64,000 nt of DNA from NCBI GenBank assembly GCA_963753545.1, contig CAVWCQ010000002.1, forward strand, positions 186,001 to 250,000. The letters run 5' to 3'. Below the pieces are notes generated by a model. The model was not told where the DNA came from, did not search any database, and worked only from the letters and a program-made list of their open reading frames with translations. This DNA is from CAVWCQ01 sp963753545. Its GTDB lineage: Bacteria; Chloroflexota; Anaerolineae; Aggregatilineales; Aggregatilineaceae. The translations under genes were made by a program, and so were the position numbers. Within the stretch, counting starts at the first letter, position 1; every line of letters begins with the position of its first letter. Positions 9,781 through 17,826 of the stretch are shown here, one piece after another.

Positions 9781-11175
9781 GTGCTCAGGGAAGACGGATT
9801 TTTAGGTACCGGCGCAACGCTGGGAGCCGATCTAAACCTCCTGGCCTATGTGCTTATCCTAGTCCCACTCATGCTCATCGGCTTTTATTTCGCGAGGGGC
9901 AAAAAGTTCCGCAACCATAAATATGTGATGACAACGATCACACTGGCAAACTGGGTTCTCATCGCCTCGATCATGGCGGTATCGTTCAATAATAATGTCT
10001 CACCGGGCGTACCAGATCGCCTGAAGGACAGCTTCTTCCTCAGTCCAACTGTGCATGCAGCCATTGCTCTGACCGCGCAAATACTGGCGAGCTATCTGGT
10101 GCTGCGCATGTGGTTCGAAAAGCGGCTGCCCAGTTGGGTGATGATCAAAAACTTTAAGCCCTGGATGCGCCTGACACTGGTGCTGTGGCTCACCGCGGCG
10201 ACGCTGGGAATCATCACCTACAGCATCTGGTATCTCAAGGACGAAGCCCCGGCTGACGTCAAAGAAAATGAAGTCTCACTGCAAAACCTCAGCTTTAACC
10301 CGCAAAATCTGACGGTCCTGGTGGGCACGGAAGTTAAATGGACTAACAACGAGTCTATGCCGCATACGGTGACCTTTGATGATGGCAGCGTCGACAGCGG
10401 GCAACTGCTCAAAGGAGATACTTTCCGCTACCGCTTTGAGACGCCGGGAACGTACCCGATCCACTGCGCCTATCACGGCGCGCCGGGCGGCGGGATGCAC
10501 ATGACCGTTACGGTGGTGACGTCGCTCGATGAGAATCTCGCTGCTACCGCTGAAAGCACAGAGGGAGTAACGGCTGAGGTGGCGATGGAACAGTTCACCT
10601 TCAATCCGCGCGATCTCACGGTTTCTGCCGGAACAACGGTGACCTGGACCAATAAGGACGCCGTACCCCATACGGTGACCTTTGATGATGGCAGCGTGGA
10701 CAGCGGCCAGATCGATGCAGGCGCGACGTACAGCTACACGTTTGATACGCCAGGATCGTACCCCATTTACTGCGCCTATCATGGGGGGGCTGGCGGGTCC
10801 GGGATGGCAATGACAGTGACGGTGGTCGAGGCAGGTGAGCCGATCACCCAACCCGCAGTTACAGAAGCTCCCGAGCAGGCTACACCCACAGCGACCAGTG
10901 CGCCAACGGTGGCTCCGGCTGAAGTGTCGATGATCAACCAGCTATTCGCGCCGAAGGTGCTGAGCATCGCGGCGGGAACAACGGTGATCTGGACCAACAA
11001 CGAGGCCAGGGTCCATACGGTAACATTCGATGATGGCAGCGTCGACAGCGGGGAATTAGCGCAGGGCGAGCAGTTCCAGTATACATTCACAACGCCCGGC
11101 ACGTACCGGATCTACTGCCGTCTGCATGGCGGCCCGAACGGACTGGGCATGTCGATGGTGGTCACCGTTCAGTAG
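9781..11175 (+). CDS. Membrane-anchored protein with DUF420-like domain and three plastocyanin-like copper domains
   Basis: A 464-residue protein starting at GTG 9781 after AAGGAGAG. Residues 1-150 hold about four TM helices resembling DUF420 (a family tied to cytochrome oxidase regions). Three plastocyanin-like domains follow, each with a complete type-1 copper set: His195/Cys229/His232/Met239; His297/Cys331/His334/Met342; His412/Cys446/His449/Met457. A threonine/alanine/proline-rich linker separates domains 2 and 3. The domains should face the outside of the membrane and carry electrons or store copper. The combination suggests a respiratory electron carrier, which is inference. The repeated domains share nearly identical DNA, so they arose by internal duplication. 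Confidence 0.78.
   Translation: MLREDGFLGTGATLGADLNLLAYVLILVPLMLIGFYFARGKKFRNHKYVMTTITLANWVLIASIMAVSFNNNVSPGVPDRLKDSFFLSPTVHAAIALTAQILASYLVLRMWFEKRLPSWVMIKNFKPWMRLTLVLWLTAATLGIITYSIWYLKDEAPADVKENEVSLQNLSFNPQNLTVLVGTEVKWTNNESMPHTVTFDDGSVDSGQLLKGDTFRYRFETPGTYPIHCAYHGAPGGGMHMTVTVVTSLDENLAATAESTEGVTAEVAMEQFTFNPRDLTVSAGTTVTWTNKDAVPHTVTFDDGSVDSGQIDAGATYSYTFDTPGSYPIYCAYHGGAGGSGMAMTVTVVEAGEPITQPAVTEAPEQATPTATSAPTVAPAEVSMINQLFAPKVLSIAAGTTVIWTNNEARVHTVTFDDGSVDSGELAQGEQFQYTFTTPGTYRIYCRLHGGPNGLGMSMVVTVQ
10363..11051 (+). repeat. Three dispersed 38-nt near-identical copies inside the cupredoxin gene
   Basis: Copies start at 10363, 10669 and 11014 and encode HTVTFDDGSVDSG in each copper domain. The first two differ by a few bases; the third has changes in the middle (TAACATTC). 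The spacings are 306 and 345 bases. The pattern shows recent tandem domain duplication or gene conversion. Confidence 0.75.
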
Positions 11176-11190
11176 GAAAGATACGGACGA

Positions 11191-11239
11191 AAGCCCCTCC
11201 CTAAGTCCCGCCTAAAGGAGGCGGGGAAGAGAGGGGCTT
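11191..11239. terminator. Bidirectional hairpin between convergent cupredoxin genes
   Basis: The outer arms AAGCCCCTC (11191-11199) and GAGGGGCTT (11231-11239) enclose a second perfect stem, CCCGCCT (11207-11213) with AGGCGGG (11219-11225). It lies between two convergent genes, as expected of a shared terminator. There is no strong T-run on either strand. Confidence 0.5.
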
Positions 11240-11310
11240 ATAACCTATCCGTAAATTGTTGGGCGCTGCTCAATGCGAAGCTAAGCTGCTGCGCCCCTAC
11301 AAGTAGATAC

Positions 11311-13359
11311 TTACTGGACGATAATCGTCCCGGCCATACCGCCGCCACCCGCAACGCCGTGCAGTTGGCAGTGATAGGCAATGGTTCCCGCCGCAGACAG
11401 GGTAACGGAAAACTCCTGCCCATTATTCAGAAGGCCGGAGTCAAACGAACCGTCGTCGGCAGTCGCACTGTGAGGAGCCTGCCCCACAAAGACAAACTTG
11501 ACGGTTCCGCCGACCGGGACGGTAACCGACGGAGGCACAAACTGGAAGTCCTGGACCTCGACGGTGACCACGTTACTGGCTGCCGGGGCCGTTGTCGGCG
11601 CGGGAGCAACCGTTGGGGCAGCAGGAGCGACAGTAGGAGCAGCAGCGGGAACCGCAGCGCCACCTGACGCGGCGGGCAGATCGCCGCATGTACCGGAGGT
11701 CGTCCCAAGATCGGAACGCAGGAACGTACCATCCTGCAACTGGAACCAGACATAACCATCCACCCCTGTAACCTGCCCGGTCACAGTTGCTGATTGTCCG
11801 GCGGCAAGCGTGCCCTGTTGGGCGGTATCGGTCCCTGGGCCGCTGCGGAGGTTAACATTCTGGGATGCGGTAATCGTGCACGCCTGAGGTGCTCCGGCTC
11901 CGGGTGCTGCCGCGGTTCCGGTCAGGTTAAGCGGCCCCATGATGATATTGCCGCCCACAATCACCGGGGGATCAGCGCCTTCGACGGTGCCAAATTCATA
12001 GACTCCAGCGGTTCCCGTGTCATAGTGTTCCATCGGCATCACGAGATTTCCGGCTGCCGCTGAGTCAATTTCAATCGTGACATTCTTATTGGTTCCCTTG
12101 TGCAGGGGAGCCACACCCAAGACCGGACCAGGGTTGCCGTTGTCGTTGGAGTGAACGGCAATCCAGCCGGGCTGGTCGATGGTCGCTTCCTTCACCGTAA
12201 CGACAATTTTGCCCGCGGCGCTTCCGGCGGCTGGAGTCTGATCGACCAGTACAAGCGCCGGACCAGCGTTGACAGGGAAGGTCAGCACCTGATCGTTGAC
12301 CAAAACAGGCGGATCAGCACCTTCGACCTGCCCAAACTCGTAGGTTCCAACCGCACCTGTATCGACGTGCAGCATAGGCCACATGTGATAGGTCACCCGT
12401 TCCGCGTTCAGTTCAACCACCAGATCTTTGGTGAGGCCCGCCGGGACTGCCGCAAATCCGGCGACAGGGCCAAATGTGTTATCCGTTTCCTGGTGAATGA
12501 CGACAAAGCCAGGGACTTCCGCCAGAACGGAATCGACGCGCAGGGTAAAGGCGGAGGGAGTAGCGGGCTGACCGTCGCCAGGGAGGGCAAGCTGGTTGGA
12601 GACGCGCATATGAGGCACAGTCCAGATGGGCAGGGTCGCCATCGTGCCATTGATAATCACGGGCGGATCGGCCCCTTCGACGGTGCCAAATTCGTATGTG
12701 CCCACAGCTCCGGTATCAACATGCAGCATCGGCCACAAAACGGGCGTCTGCCCTTCGGCGGCAATCGGGACGACGACATTGGTGCTGGTTCCGGCGGGAA
12801 CGGGGGCTTGCCCCAATGTGCCGCCAAATGTATCCGCATTGCCGGAATGGATGACGACGAACCCGGCCTGTTGGGTCGTGACCGAGGCGATCACCACCTG
12901 ATTGTTCTGGACGAACTGATCGTCGGCGTTAATGATCTCGGCCTTAAAGGCGGGCGTGACCATCTCGCCGTTGACCAACACCGGGGCATCCGCGCCGCCG
13001 ATTTGCCCAAATTCGTAGACGCCAACCGTGTTGTCATCGACGTGCAGCATGGCGTACAGAGTCGCAGTAGCCTGGGCCGGATCGATTTTCACCTCGAGGT
13101 TATAGGTCCAGCCCTGCGCGACTGGCTCAAAGCCAATGACGGGGCCGGGGCCGCCTGTTGGATCCTCGGCGTGAATGACCATAAATCCTGGTCCAGCGCT
13201 GTAGGCACTGTTGACAAATACCCGGTTGTTCTGGATGAACTGGTCGGCAACCGATACGGATGGCGTTGCCGCCGCATCCTGAGCACGTACCGGGCCAGCA
13301 ACATTGAGGACCAGTACTGCTAATAGAACCACGAACGATAAAAGGTGAGATCTGTTCAT
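11311..13359 (-). CDS. Secreted DUF7282 (x4)-SH3b-cupredoxin protein
   Basis: A 682-residue protein with a Sec signal peptide (residues 1-26, cleavage after PVRA). Four repeats of about 110 residues follow (about 30-480), each with a GF.VIH motif and an H-D-TG-(A/V)-G-YEFG motif. They look like DUF7282, a domain of extracellular proteins in haloarchaea and Chloroflexota. An SH3b domain (about 490-560, VNLRSGPGTDT) and an Ala/Pro/Thr-rich linker come next. The end is a plastocyanin-like domain with all copper ligands: His630, Cys664, His667, Met675. It is probably exported and cell-surface or extracellular; an electron-transfer or copper-binding role is inferred. It converges on the triple-cupredoxin gene. 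Confidence 0.75.
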   Translation of the reverse strand: MNRSHLLSFVVLLAVLVLNVAGPVRAQDAAATPSVSVADQFIQNNRVFVNSAYSAGPGFMVIHAEDPTGGPGPVIGFEPVAQGWTYNLEVKIDPAQATATLYAMLHVDDNTVGVYEFGQIGGADAPVLVNGEMVTPAFKAEIINADDQFVQNNQVVIASVTTQQAGFVVIHSGNADTFGGTLGQAPVPAGTSTNVVVPIAAEGQTPVLWPMLHVDTGAVGTYEFGTVEGADPPVIINGTMATLPIWTVPHMRVSNQLALPGDGQPATPSAFTLRVDSVLAEVPGFVVIHQETDNTFGPVAGFAAVPAGLTKDLVVELNAERVTYHMWPMLHVDTGAVGTYEFGQVEGADPPVLVNDQVLTFPVNAGPALVLVDQTPAAGSAAGKIVVTVKEATIDQPGWIAVHSNDNGNPGPVLGVAPLHKGTNKNVTIEIDSAAAGNLVMPMEHYDTGTAGVYEFGTVEGADPPVIVGGNIIMGPLNLTGTAAAPGAGAPQACTITASQNVNLRSGPGTDTAQQGTLAAGQSATVTGQVTGVDGYVWFQLQDGTFLRSDLGTTSGTCGDLPAASGGAAVPAAAPTVAPAAPTVAPAPTTAPAASNVVTVEVQDFQFVPPSVTVPVGGTVKFVFVGQAPHSATADDGSFDSGLLNNGQEFSVTLSAAGTIAYHCQLHGVAGGGGMAGTIIVQ

Positions 13360-13680
13360 GTGATTGCTCCCGGAACCTGTTGAAGGGCAGATCGGATATC
13401 CGCCTGAAAACGATGAGGGTGGATACGATGAACAACGGGATCAGGGGCAGTGAGGAAAGACATGCGAGGATCCCTCTTACGTCCGTTGCTCAATCAGCAC
13501 CTTGATCATTCTATTCTTTTTTATATTAATTATCAAGCTTTTATCATAAATCAAGAGGTATCAAAGGGCCATTTGGCAAACGAATAGTCTTTAATTTAAA
13601 ACGTATGATAGAAATTAACTCAACGAGGTTGTTGGGATGCGAGCGCGAATCGGGAGCTTCCCCCCTTATATGTCATTCAT

Positions 13681-13699
13681 TTCTCACGCGCTGTGAGAA
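13681..13699. promoter_or_regulatory. Candidate operator dyad upstream of hppD
   Basis: TTCTCAC (13681-13687) and GTGAGAA (13693-13699) are perfect inverted repeats with a 5-base spacer, 67 bases before the hppD start. This is a plausible binding site for a dimeric regulator of tyrosine degradation. No regulator gene lies adjacent. Confidence 0.45.
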
Positions 13700-13711
13700 T
13701 ATGGACGCGAA

Positions 13712-13749
13712 CCTGCTGGGCGGTTAGAGCCACCAGCAGGTTTTATTTT
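13712..13749 (+). terminator. Leader hairpin with T-rich tail before hppD (possible attenuator)
   Basis: CCTGCTGG (13712-13719) pairs with CCAGCAGG (13733-13740) across a 13-nt loop and is followed by TTTTATTTT. The shape is that of an intrinsic terminator, yet it sits only 17 bases before the hppD start. A leader attenuator is possible. The overlapping 8-codon frame has no tyrosine codons, so classic tyrosine attenuation is not supported. Confidence 0.45.
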
Positions 13750-13765
13750 CTGGTCAAGGGATGAG

Positions 13766-14896
13766 ATGCTAATGGCAGAGAATGTGCGGGAAACGCGACC
13801 AAGACACGAAGAAGCCGATTTTCTGAAGTTGAACCGGGTCGATCACCTTCACTGGTGGGTCGGCAACGCCAAGCACAGTATGTACTACTGGTGGAAAGCG
13901 TTTGGATTTAAGCCCACTGCCTATTCGGGCCTGGAAACGGGCAACCGTGAATTTGCTTCCTATGTGCTCGAATCGGGAGCCATTCGTTTTGTGATTTCGG
14001 CCCCGTATCGACCCAGCCACGAAATGGCCGCACACCAGATGCTGCACGGGGACGGCGTAAAGTATGTCGCCTTCGAGGTTGATGATGTGGAGCAGGCGTA
14101 TCGCGAAACCACAAAGCGCGGGGGGAAAAGCGCCTGGATGCCCCGTGAGGAGAAGGACAGCAGCGGTATTTTCCGGACTGCGGCGATCCACACTTACGGC
14201 GAGGTGATCCATATTTTTGTGGATCGCAGCGATTACCAGGGGCCATTTGCACCGGGCTATGTGGCGCTCGACCTGCCCACCGAGTCCGCAGGGCTGGCGG
14301 CTATCGATCATATCGTCGGCAACGTGCAGCTTGGCAAAATGAACGCCTGGGTCGATTTTTACCACCGGGTGATGGGCTTCCGGCAGTTGGTCCACTTCAG
14401 CGATGAGCAGATCAGCACGGAATATTCCGCCCTGATGTCGAAAGTGATGCAGAACGGCAACGGACGGATCAAACTGCCGATCAATGAGCCAGCCGAGGGC
14501 AAGCGTAAAAGCCAGATCGAAGAATACCTGGATTATTATCTGACGCCCGGCGTGCAGCATATCGCGATGTCCTGCAAGGATATCATTGCAACGGTGGGCG
14601 ATCTGAAGGCGCGGGGCATCGAATTTCTGCGCGTGCCGGACGCCTATTATGATGCGCTGCCCGAACGGATCGGGCCGATCAAAGAAGACGTGGACAAAAT
14701 CCGCGAACTGGGGATCCTGGTGGACCGTGACGACGAGGGCTATTTGCTGCAAGTCTTCAGCAAGCCGCTGCAAGATCGCCCAACGGCGTTCATGGAAGTC
14801 ATCCAGCGGCACGGCAGCCAGGGATTCGGGGCAGGCAACTTTAAGGCGTTGTTTGAAGCGATTGAACTGGAACAGGATCGGCGTGGGAATTTATAA
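13766..14896 (+). CDS. hppD: 4-hydroxyphenylpyruvate dioxygenase
   Basis: A 376-residue protein with the two-domain VOC fold of HPPD. It converts 4-hydroxyphenylpyruvate and O2 to homogentisate in the cytoplasm, the second step of tyrosine breakdown. The Fe(II) ligands are visible: His182 (DHIVGNV), His265 (QHIAMSC) and Glu344 (FMEVIQRHG). The N-terminal domain starts with DHLHWWVGNAKHSMYYW. Start codons at 13766 and 13772 are both usable; AAGGGATGAG precedes the first. It is the first gene of an operon; hmgA follows after 3 bases. Expression may be controlled by the dyad and hairpin upstream. Confidence 0.95.
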   Translation: MLMAENVRETRPRHEEADFLKLNRVDHLHWWVGNAKHSMYYWWKAFGFKPTAYSGLETGNREFASYVLESGAIRFVISAPYRPSHEMAAHQMLHGDGVKYVAFEVDDVEQAYRETTKRGGKSAWMPREEKDSSGIFRTAAIHTYGEVIHIFVDRSDYQGPFAPGYVALDLPTESAGLAAIDHIVGNVQLGKMNAWVDFYHRVMGFRQLVHFSDEQISTEYSALMSKVMQNGNGRIKLPINEPAEGKRKSQIEEYLDYYLTPGVQHIAMSCKDIIATVGDLKARGIEFLRVPDAYYDALPERIGPIKEDVDKIRELGILVDRDDEGYLLQVFSKPLQDRPTAFMEVIQRHGSQGFGAGNFKALFEAIELEQDRRGNL

Positions 14897-14899
14897 CCG

Positions 14900-16216
14900 A
14901 TGACCTACTATCACCGCTTGGGGCAAATCCCCCATAAACGGCACACGCAGTTCCGCAAGCCGGACGGCAGTTTATACCGCGAGGAAGTGATGGGGCTGGA
15001 GGGCTTTTCGGGTATCGAGTCCATCCTCTACCATCACTTTCTGCCGCCGCGCATCGTCCGGGCGGAACTGCTCGGCCCGGCAAAACCGGAATACGTTGAT
15101 TTTGGGGCGATCCGCCACCGGGCATTTCAGACTAAAACCGTGCCGACCGGCGGCGATGCTGTGTCCGCGCGGCGCGTCCTGCTAGGGAACAACGACGTGA
15201 CGCTGGGAATCAGCCGCCCGACGCAAAGCATGGAGTATTTTTACCGGAACGCGCAGGCCTACGAGACGTGGTTTGTCCATGAGGGGCAGGGCGTCCTGCA
15301 CTCGCAATTCGGGCGACTGCCCTTCGAGCCGGGCGACTACATCATCATTCCGTTTGGTACGACCTGGAACATGGAACTGTTCACTCCAGAGGGGCGGTTC
15401 TTCGTGATCGAGGCCCCGTCGCAGATCGTGCCGCCCAAACGCTACCGGAATCAGTTCGGGCAGCTTTTGGAAAACGCGCCGTACTGTGAACGCGATTTTC
15501 GCCTGCCGGAAGAACTGAACCCTCATATCGAACAGGGTGAGTTTGAGGTGCGGATCAAGGTGCGAGACGCGCTGCACCGCCATATCCTGGATCATCATCC
15601 GTTTGATGTGGTGGGCTGGGACGGCTACCTGTATCCCTGGATTTTTAATGTGCGCGATTTCGAACCAATCACGGGACGGATTCACCAGCCGCCGCCCGTA
15701 CACCAGACCTTCGAGGCGCGGAATTTCGTGGTGTGTTCGTTCGTGTCACGCCTGTTCGACTATCACCCTGAGGGCATCCCGGCCCCGTACAATCACTCGA
15801 ATATCAACTCGGACGAGGTGATCTACTACTGCGACGGCAATTTTATGTCCCGCAAGGGGATCGACCGCTACGATATCTCGCTGCATCCCTACGGCCTGCC
15901 GCATGGACCGCAGCCGGGCGCAACCGAAGCATCTATCGGCAAGGAAAAAACGGACGAACTGGCCGTGATGGTGGACACCTTTAACCCGTTAAGCCTGACC
16001 GTCGATGCCCTGGAATTTGAGAAAGCCGGAGTACCAGGCATCGTGGTTAGAGGGCAGTGGGCTATGACGATCAACTTTGATGAGGATACCCGGCAAAAGC
16101 TGTGGGACGCGCATGTTGTCAACGGGATATCACCCGATCAGCGGCTCGTTCCCTTCAGAAATATCGAGGCGGTGCTGGCGCTGCACGCCCAGTGCAGCCC
16201 AGGGAAGCCTTTTTGA
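14900..16216 (+). CDS. hmgA: Homogentisate 1,2-dioxygenase
   Basis: A 438-residue ring-cleaving dioxygenase that converts homogentisate to maleylacetoacetate. The double cupin carries the iron-site region: His299 and the acidic pair Asp305/Glu306 in PYNHSNINSDEVIYY, and His335 in GLPHGPQPG. The N-terminus (YYHRLGQIPHKRHTQFRKPDG) is typical of the family. The last 25 or so residues (from about RLVPFRNIEAVLALHAQ) do not look like the HGD tail. They resemble the N-terminus of the acyl-CoA ligase that follows in another frame, so the true end may be near 16140. The stop TGA (16214-16216) sits in a T5 run. Confidence 0.93.
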   Translation: MTYYHRLGQIPHKRHTQFRKPDGSLYREEVMGLEGFSGIESILYHHFLPPRIVRAELLGPAKPEYVDFGAIRHRAFQTKTVPTGGDAVSARRVLLGNNDVTLGISRPTQSMEYFYRNAQAYETWFVHEGQGVLHSQFGRLPFEPGDYIIIPFGTTWNMELFTPEGRFFVIEAPSQIVPPKRYRNQFGQLLENAPYCERDFRLPEELNPHIEQGEFEVRIKVRDALHRHILDHHPFDVVGWDGYLYPWIFNVRDFEPITGRIHQPPPVHQTFEARNFVVCSFVSRLFDYHPEGIPAPYNHSNINSDEVIYYCDGNFMSRKGIDRYDISLHPYGLPHGPQPGATEASIGKEKTDELAVMVDTFNPLSLTVDALEFEKAGVPGIVVRGQWAMTINFDEDTRQKLWDAHVVNGISPDQRLVPFRNIEAVLALHAQCSPGKPF

Positions 16217-17826
16217 TTCACAGCGAGGGCCAGCGCGAGGAGTGGTCGTACCGCGAATTTTATGCGCGAGTTCGACAGGTCGCCGCGTTTATGGCGGGCG
16301 AACTGGGCGTGCGGCGCGGGGATCGCGTGGCGACCATTGCCCACAACCACCGGGATACGGTGCTGATCTACTTCGCCTGCTGGCTGATCGGGGCGGCTGT
16401 CGCGCCGCAGAACGTGACGGAAGATGATCGCCGGATCACGTTCACGCTGCGCAACAGTGAAGCTAAGGTCTGCTTTGTGTTCCCCGATTATCTGCAACGC
16501 GCTGAGACGATCATTCACAACTCTGGCGGGGATCGGGAACTGGGCGTGCCGAACATCGAACGTATTGTGGTGATCGGAGAAGCGGCGGGCTATCTGAATT
16601 TTCATGCGGAGATAAGCCGCTATCCTGAGACGTTCACGCCGGATGATCCGCCCACGCTGGACGACGAGTCGCTGCTGGTCTATACGAGCGGCACGACGGG
16701 CGCGCCGAAAGGGGTGGTGCTGTCGCAATATAACCTGCTGGTCGATGCGTTCGCGATCAGCCAGTGGCAGGCGATCACGGGCAACCAGCGGATGATGTGC
16801 GTGCTGCCAATCCACCATGTGAACGGCATTGTCGTAACGCTGGTCACGCCGCTTTACGTGGGCGCGTCGGTCGTGCTGGAACGGGCTTTTTCGGTCAGCA
16901 ACTTCTGGAAACGGATTGTCGATGAGGGGGTGAACATTGTCAGCGTTGTGCCGACTCTGCTGCAATTCCTGAACGAGTACGCGGAGAAGCAGCGGCGAGA
17001 GGGTCAACCGATCTTCGGCGGGACGATCACGCCGGAACAGCTAACACACTTCCGGCATCTGATCTGCGGGGCGGGAACGCTGCCTGTTGCCCTGGCGAAA
17101 ACATTTGAAAACACGTTTTCGATCCCGATCCTGCACGGGTACGGGTTGAGCGAGACGACGTGCTATAGCTGCTTCTTGCCCATCGAACTGGATACGCCGA
17201 CGCACCGCCACTGGATCGAGGAATACGGCTATCCCAGCATCGGCTGCCCGATCATCAGCAACGAAATGGGCGTGTTTGACGCGGAGGGCAACCTGTTAGG
17301 CCCCGGCCAGCGCGGCGAAATCTGCATCCGGGGGCACAACGTGATGCTGTACTACTACCGCCGCCCAGATTCGAATGCCGATACGTTCCGGTTTGGCTGG
17401 TTTCGCAGCGGCGACGAAGGATTCTACGAGATCGGGCAGCAGGGCAGGCGGTTTTTCTTCATCACCGGGCGCATCAAAGAGTTGATCAATCGCGGCGGCG
17501 TCAAGTTCAGCCCCTTCGAGATCGAAGAAGTGCTGCTCGAAATTAAAGGTGTGAAGGTCGGGTTAGCGATTGCCTTTGAAAATGAATATTACGGCGAAGA
17601 GGTCGGCGCGTATGTTGTCCTGGAGGATGGCGCGACGATCAACGAAGCCACAATTATGGCCTACTGCCACGAGCGCATGCCGTTTGAAAAAGCGCCCAAA
17701 GTGGTCGTCATTGGGGAAACGATCCCGGTCACGGCGACAGGAAAATACCAGCGGCTCAAGCTGCGCGATCTGTTCCAGGACTGGAAGCAGACGCAGTTCA
17801 AAAAGCAGGATTTCATCAAAACATGA
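16213..17826 (+). CDS. AMP-forming acyl-CoA ligase in the tyrosine operon; 5' end frameshifted
   Basis: An ANL-superfamily enzyme with the AMP-binding motif YTSGTTGAPKGVV, then GYGLSETT, SGDEGFYEI, and the C-terminal lysine motif GKYQRLKLR. It activates a carboxylic acid to acyl-CoA with ATP. A TTG at 16213 overlaps the hmgA stop (TTGA). However, a typical ligase N-terminus (NIEAVLALHAQCSPGKPF) is encoded upstream in the hmgA frame. One additional T in the T5 run at 16210-16214 would join GKPF directly to LIHSEG. An in-frame ATG exists at 16102, but that stretch looks non-coding in this frame. In context it may activate acetoacetate, the end product of the pathway; this is inference. Confidence 0.82.
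   Translation: MIHSEGQREEWSYREFYARVRQVAAFMAGELGVRRGDRVATIAHNHRDTVLIYFACWLIGAAVAPQNVTEDDRRITFTLRNSEAKVCFVFPDYLQRAETIIHNSGGDRELGVPNIERIVVIGEAAGYLNFHAEISRYPETFTPDDPPTLDDESLLVYTSGTTGAPKGVVLSQYNLLVDAFAISQWQAITGNQRMMCVLPIHHVNGIVVTLVTPLYVGASVVLERAFSVSNFWKRIVDEGVNIVSVVPTLLQFLNEYAEKQRREGQPIFGGTITPEQLTHFRHLICGAGTLPVALAKTFENTFSIPILHGYGLSETTCYSCFLPIELDTPTHRHWIEEYGYPSIGCPIISNEMGVFDAEGNLLGPGQRGEICIRGHNVMLYYYRRPDSNADTFRFGWFRSGDEGFYEIGQQGRRFFFITGRIKELINRGGVKFSPFEIEEVLLEIKGVKVGLAIAFENEYYGEEVGAYVVLEDGATINEATIMAYCHERMPFEKAPKVVVIGETIPVTATGKYQRLKLRDLFQDWKQTQFKKQDFIKT

Larger units (their letters stand above)
13360..13765. other. 406-bp divergent intergenic region upstream of the tyrosine operon
   Basis: This gap separates the divergent DUF7282 and hppD genes. 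It has an AT-rich core (13510-13610), a 19-nt dyad at 13681-13699, an 8-codon open frame at 13701-13727 (MDANLLGG) and a hairpin with a T-rich tail at 13712-13749. No larger gene is present. Confidence 0.5.

Noticed and set aside
11311..13359. Large plus-strand open frame opposite the DUF7282 gene (12100-13323)
   Set aside because: It is a shadow frame: low-complexity, no recognisable domain, whereas the minus strand has a signal peptide and clear repeats.
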